Shown: positions 16,452 through 19,704 of the stretch, piece by piece
Position numbering within the stretch: the first letter of the stretch is position 1
Layout of the letters: each line of letters starts with the position of its first letter
Origin: DAOUVR01 sp034430535
GTDB lineage: Bacteria > Chloroflexota > Dehalococcoidia > E44-bin15
Reading direction: 5' to 3'
DNA: 19,704 bases
Assembly (NCBI GenBank): GCA_964443325.1
Contig: CAYUCL010000040.1
Location: forward strand, 1-19,704
Translations under genes and position numbers: made by a program
The notes under the pieces: generated by a model
Told to the model about the DNA's origin: nothing
The model's input: the letters and a program-made list of their open reading frames with translations, nothing else
Databases searched by the model: none

Positions 16452-17348
16452 ATGAAGGATTTACACACAAATTCAAAATGTCTTATCAAGGCCTTTGCCC
16501 TTTACATATTGGCCTATACCCTCGCTTTGTGCGTGGCCATTCTTGTGGGATATGCGCTCGGTGGCCGGCATTCCATATTGATCGTCTTTATAGCAGACAT
16601 CGCAGCGACACTGGTCATCTACACATTCAGTCGCACATTCAGAAATGCAAGCTTCTACGATGCATACTGGAGCGTCGCCCCGGTCGCCATCGCCCTTTAC
16701 TGGACATTGAGCGCTGTATCGGAAAACGTGGTTCTCACGCGTCAGGTAGTGGTCGTCACCCTGGTATTCCTTTGGTCTGTGCGGTTGACATATAACTGGG
16801 CCAGGCAATGGCGGGGACTGAGACATGAAGACTGGCGCTATGCGAAACTCAGAGCGCAAAGGGGGCGATTGTTCTGGCTTGTTGAATTATCCGGAATAGA
16901 ATTGATGCCGACAATAGCTGTTTTCCTCGGCTGCCTTTCGCTCTATCCCGCCCTATCCACCGGGACAAGCTCGTTCGGACCGCTTGACTGGGTGGCCACT
17001 GTATTTGTGGTCGGGGCGATTATCATCGAGACAACGGCCGACGAGCAGCTAAGAAGGTTTGTGAAAACAAGGCAAAAACCCGGACAAACCATGAAAACAG
17101 GACTGTGGGCCTATTCCAGGCATCCCAACTATTTTGGCGAGTTAATGTTCTGGTGGGGACTCTTTCTGTTCGCGCTGGCTGCCGACCTTTCTTACTGGTG
17201 GGTGTTCGTTGGGCCGGTGGCGCTCACTACACTCTTTCTCATTATCAGTATTCCCATGATGGATAGGAGGAGTCTGGATAGAAGGCCGGGGTACCAGGAG
17301 CACATGAAAAAGGTCTCCGCGCTCATTCCGTGGTTCCCCAAGAGGTAA
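16452..17348 (+). CDS. DUF1295 membrane protein (steroid 5-alpha-reductase-like)
   Basis: This integral membrane protein of 298 residues has about 6-8 hydrophobic segments. The second half carries the DUF1295 / steroid 5-alpha-reductase C-terminal signature: IETTADEQLRRFV (192-204), GLWAYSRHPNYFGE (217-230, with the key Arg-His-Pro-Asn-Tyr) and a C-terminal PMMDRRSLDRRPGY stretch. The family resembles the NADPH-dependent reductases and isoprenylcysteine methyltransferases that act on lipid substrates in the membrane; bacterial members are uncharacterised. The ATG at 16452 lacks a strong ribosome-binding site, consistent with a nearly leaderless message from the TTGACA promoter just upstream. 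It lies between the UxaA-type operon and a relic of the same kind of gene, so it may have arrived with, or been trapped by, a local rearrangement. Confidence 0.85.
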   Translation: MKDLHTNSKCLIKAFALYILAYTLALCVAILVGYALGGRHSILIVFIADIAATLVIYTFSRTFRNASFYDAYWSVAPVAIALYWTLSAVSENVVLTRQVVVVTLVFLWSVRLTYNWARQWRGLRHEDWRYAKLRAQRGRLFWLVELSGIELMPTIAVFLGCLSLYPALSTGTSSFGPLDWVATVFVVGAIIIETTADEQLRRFVKTRQKPGQTMKTGLWAYSRHPNYFGELMFWWGLFLFALAADLSYWWVFVGPVALTTLFLIISIPMMDRRSLDRRPGYQEHMKKVSALIPWFPKR

Positions 17349-17371
17349 CCGATAACTCTCCACCGAGCGCT

Positions 17372-17489
17372 TTGTTGGCGAGGGAGCACATGTGACCTGT
17401 CTATCCGCGTTGCCAGCGGCGACCAAAGCTTCGCTGAGATTAAACATTCCGCTGCATTTGTCTATCTGAAGCAGGGCCCAACGTTCTAG
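17372..17489 (+). pseudogene. Relic of a UxaA/SuyB-type large-subunit gene, 3' end only
   Basis: Bases 17394-17489 read DLSIRVASGDQSFAEIKHSA followed by AFVYLKQGPTF and TAG. The last 31 codons of the intact large-subunit gene (16218-16313) read DLSIRVAGGEQTCAEINKSA then AFSYLKQGPTF and TAG. Most differences are silent or mild, so the copy was under coding constraint before it decayed, or came from a diverged paralogue. Weaker similarity runs upstream to about 17372, but a 2-base length difference breaks the frame there. Nothing of the remaining ~350 codons is present; the DUF1295 gene lies immediately upstream. The 24-bp flank downstream is also shared. Confidence 0.8.
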
Positions 17490-17502
17490 CCACATCGAAG
17501 CG

Positions 17503-17526
17503 GGAACCGGCCGAGCGAGCGGCAAT
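17503..17526 (+). repeat. 24-bp direct repeat, copy 2
   Basis: This is identical to 16326-16349. It sits 13 bases after the stop of the relic, as copy 1 sits 12 bases after the stop of the intact gene. After it the sequence becomes AT-rich and no further similarity between the two flanks is seen. Confidence 0.8.
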
Positions 17527-17799
17527 TAAATGTCTATGACGCACACGTTATAGTTGAACGATTTGGCTGATTGTTTAACAGCTGAATTTAGGCCCACCTG
17601 AATACAAGATACAAAAGGCTTGTCCCTGAGCGTGGAAATTAGAAGAGCGTAATACCTCTTTTATATGCGATTATCTTTGATTTTTGTTTCTTGGTAATTC
17701 TGTAGAGAAGAGTCACGGAAAGTTAGTTAGGAAAAATGTTAGAAAATACTATGTTGACGATTTGAATTAAGAAGATTAAATTGTATGAATTATTTATTC

Positions 17800-19704
17800 T
17801 TAGTCGCTGCCTTGGGTTGCAAGCTTGATCCAGTTAATATTGTAACTAGTTAATTGTTCGTATTTCTCCGGTGAAGAATAAAATGGACTGCTTTGTGCCC
17901 GTTTGTACCACCATTCCCATTCTTTAATGATGTCCCTATCGATTTCCTGATTCTTAAAGTGTAGTTGAGCGTATCTTAGAGTATGTGTGAAGAATGTTGT
18001 ATAGGGGTGAGGAAACCGACCCTGCCCAACATCTAAGGATTCGTGTAAATTACCGACTCCCTTCCAATATAAGTCTAGAGTTCCAGCAGCTCCAGAGTAT
18101 TCTGGATTACTAGCTGTTCTAAGCAAGATTGTGCCTAAAGTATTTAATGTGAAGGTATCACGATTGCGGTCCACAGCAGTTTCTGCATATGACATAGCGG
18201 GTTCCAAATGATTCATGCGCGACTCAGCTAACGCCCTTTGTTCCCAGTACCGGGCATCCCAGTCATAATAAGGACGAAGATCAGCGTAGAACTTCTGAGC
18301 CAATTCGTAATCCAACCAGTCAAGAATAATCCTTTCATCCATCAACTCTTTAATGATCCTATAATACAGCGTTTTTTGCAGGATGGCGGAAATCGATATG
18401 TGTGGAGAAAGATGAATGGCGAGACTCTTCACTAATTCAAACCGTTCTTTGTTGTCAAACACTTTCTCTACTATATTACTGGCAATAACTCGATGCCTTG
18501 CCTTTAGTCCCTTTTGTGCTAAGACGACAATTCTAAATAGTTGACCTCCATTAGATACTTCGTCAGTAATTTTGTTTGTGGGAATACCAATGGCTGATGA
18601 TACTATACCTATCGGAAGAGCATACCCAAGAGAGTGAGCAATACATACTAAGGCATAAACGTGTCTCAATTCTTGAGACTTAATATCCCCCTGATATTCT
18701 TTTGCTATTCTACGTATAAAGCCAAGGCCACCCTCCAAATCTGCCATTGCTGGGAATAATTGTCTATTCGACGTTTTGCGGAAATAGTATCTCTGTTCTC
18801 CAACAAATTTTCGCGTTATTTTACCAAGGCGGCCTTGAGTCTTAAGCTTTTCGATAAGTTTATTAATATCCGAATCAGATAAGTATCCCAAGGGAGTTTT
18901 CTTAAATTTCTGTAAGAAGGTGTATTCAAGTTCATCTATAATTACTCCTTCGCGTTTAACTCTCTCGGTGGCAACTATAAGAAGTTTTACCTTTTCTTCT
19001 CGGCAGACCTTGCATAGTTGTCCAACTTCTCTCAGGAAATCAGCGATATCATCGAACAGAAGTATTGTATTGGAAGAATGTTTCAACCACCAGACTACAG
19101 AATTGATATTCGGACGTTCCTCGCCACGAAACAAGAAAACATCTTTACCTAGAGCAATTAAATCACGTGCAATTCTTAAAAGAATGGCTGACTTCCCAGA
19201 TCCAGGGTCACCTGAAAAATAATAAATTCTTTGGTCAGTATCATTATTGATGATTTGAACAATTTCTTGGTATATGTTCTCGACAGATTCAAATCTAACA
19301 TCATAATCATTGAGAATATCAGCCCAGTAAGGCTCATAGCCAGCGTAGAAGTCATGTCCAAATGGAGTAATTTGCTCCTCTTTATTAGTCCTCATAAGCC
19401 TGAACTGTTCAAGAAAAACTCTCGCCTCAAACGGTAGTGTTTGATAACTGCCTGGAACTACGGTTTTTGCTAGTTTTGTCTCTAAGCTTACTATACTAGG
19501 GATTAGCTTTTCTATGAAAGTTTTGGCATCGGATTTAACAGGTATTAGGCCATACTTTCTGAACTCCGTACGTTGGAGTTCGGTAATTTCTTTTAAAACA
19601 ATTATCGAAGACCTGCCGAGTAGCTCTTTGGATTTGTTACCAAGACTTATTGCTTCATAAAAATCTATCTCATCTCTGAGTTTAGCTCCAATTATGATAA
19701 ATGG
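17800..19704 (-). CDS. STAND-like P-loop NTPase with SIR2-like N-terminal part (partial, 5' end missing)
   Basis: The frame stays open from the stop at 17800 to the window edge, so the Met at 19395 is internal and 634 residues are visible. Residues 1-72 (PFIIIGAKLRDEIDF, GRSSIIVLKEITELQ, EFRKYGLIPV) look like the end of a SIR2-like domain of the kind fused to NTPases in phage defence. Then come a linker, Walker A GDPGSGKSA (165-173), Walker B TILLFDDI (213-220), the strand LLIVATERV (241-249), a long helical region, and a C-terminal helical, TPR-like part (about 480-634). The layout fits SIR2-STAND proteins, where the NTPase senses a phage component and the SIR2 domain destroys NAD+. The NTPase is clear; the SIR2 part is an inference from sequence style, and its catalytic residues lie outside the window. 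The gene is AT-rich relative to its neighbours, consistent with transfer. Confidence 0.75.
   Translation of the reverse strand, partial: PFIIIGAKLRDEIDFYEAISLGNKSKELLGRSSIIVLKEITELQRTEFRKYGLIPVKSDAKTFIEKLIPSIVSLETKLAKTVVPGSYQTLPFEARVFLEQFRLMRTNKEEQITPFGHDFYAGYEPYWADILNDYDVRFESVENIYQEIVQIINNDTDQRIYYFSGDPGSGKSAILLRIARDLIALGKDVFLFRGEERPNINSVVWWLKHSSNTILLFDDIADFLREVGQLCKVCREEKVKLLIVATERVKREGVIIDELEYTFLQKFKKTPLGYLSDSDINKLIEKLKTQGRLGKITRKFVGEQRYYFRKTSNRQLFPAMADLEGGLGFIRRIAKEYQGDIKSQELRHVYALVCIAHSLGYALPIGIVSSAIGIPTNKITDEVSNGGQLFRIVVLAQKGLKARHRVIASNIVEKVFDNKERFELVKSLAIHLSPHISISAILQKTLYYRIIKELMDERIILDWLDYELAQKFYADLRPYYDWDARYWEQRALAESRMNHLEPAMSYAETAVDRNRDTFTLNTLGTILLRTASNPEYSGAAGTLDLYWKGVGNLHESLDVGQGRFPHPYTTFFTHTLRYAQLHFKNQEIDRDIIKEWEWWYKRAQSSPFYSSPEKYEQLTSYNINWIKLATQGSD

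Noticed and set aside
17640..17665. Hairpin AAGAG-N8-CTCTT followed by T residues
   Set aside because: A 5-bp AT-rich stem with an 8-base loop is expected by chance in this AT-rich stretch.
1..19704. CRISPR array, tRNA or rRNA genes, intact transposase
   Set aside because: I looked for regularly spaced repeats, cloverleaf-like tRNA sequences, rRNA motifs and transposase domains and saw none.

Overview
The window is a bacterial chromosomal stretch of roughly balanced base composition, turning visibly AT-richer over the last ~2 kb. The gene set (glycine/arginine-tailed RRM protein, PPi-type phosphofructokinase coupled to a divergent class II aldolase, chelatase-like AAA+/VWA pair, split UxaA-type dehydratase, OFA-like MFS carrier) fits an anaerobic or environmental lineage such as Chloroflexota (Dehalococcoidia-like). 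That placement is inference; no rRNA, tRNA or marker gene is present to confirm it.

Left part (1-7 kb). The window opens in the last 30 codons of an RRM RNA-binding protein. About 420 bp of non-coding DNA follows, holding a perfect 16-bp hairpin that resembles a mobile-element end. A C_GCAxxG-type redox protein lies on the minus strand. Behind a good sigma70-like promoter comes a two-gene upper-glycolysis unit, phosphofructokinase and class II aldolase, overlapping by 10 bp. It converges on a GH1 beta-glycosidase, which is divergent from an MFS transporter. Together these could supply and process sugars.

Middle part (6.8-11 kb). A translationally coupled minus-strand pair encodes a ChlI/BchI-like AAA+ ATPase and a VWA/MIDAS protein, with no tetrapyrrole genes beside it. 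A second MFS carrier, of OFA/monocarboxylate style, is also on the minus strand, divergent from the next block.

Right-centre (11.3-16.3 kb). Five plus-strand genes look like one operon: a saccharopine-dehydrogenase-like NAD(P) enzyme, a VOC-fold protein, a ThDP-dependent acetolactate-synthase-like enzyme, and small (SAF) plus large subunits of a UxaA/SuyAB-type lyase or dehydratase. With the divergent MFS carrier this looks like an uncharacterised pathway for uptake and breakdown of a small organic acid.

Right end (16.4-19.7 kb). A membrane DUF1295 (steroid 5-alpha-reductase-like) gene has its own promoter. It is followed by a relic of the 3' end of a second UxaA-type large-subunit gene, including a shared 24-bp downstream sequence. 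The last gene is AT-rich, on the minus strand, and open to the window edge. It encodes a STAND-like P-loop NTPase whose visible N-terminal part resembles the end of a SIR2-like domain, so it is a candidate anti-phage defence gene. Its true start lies outside the window.
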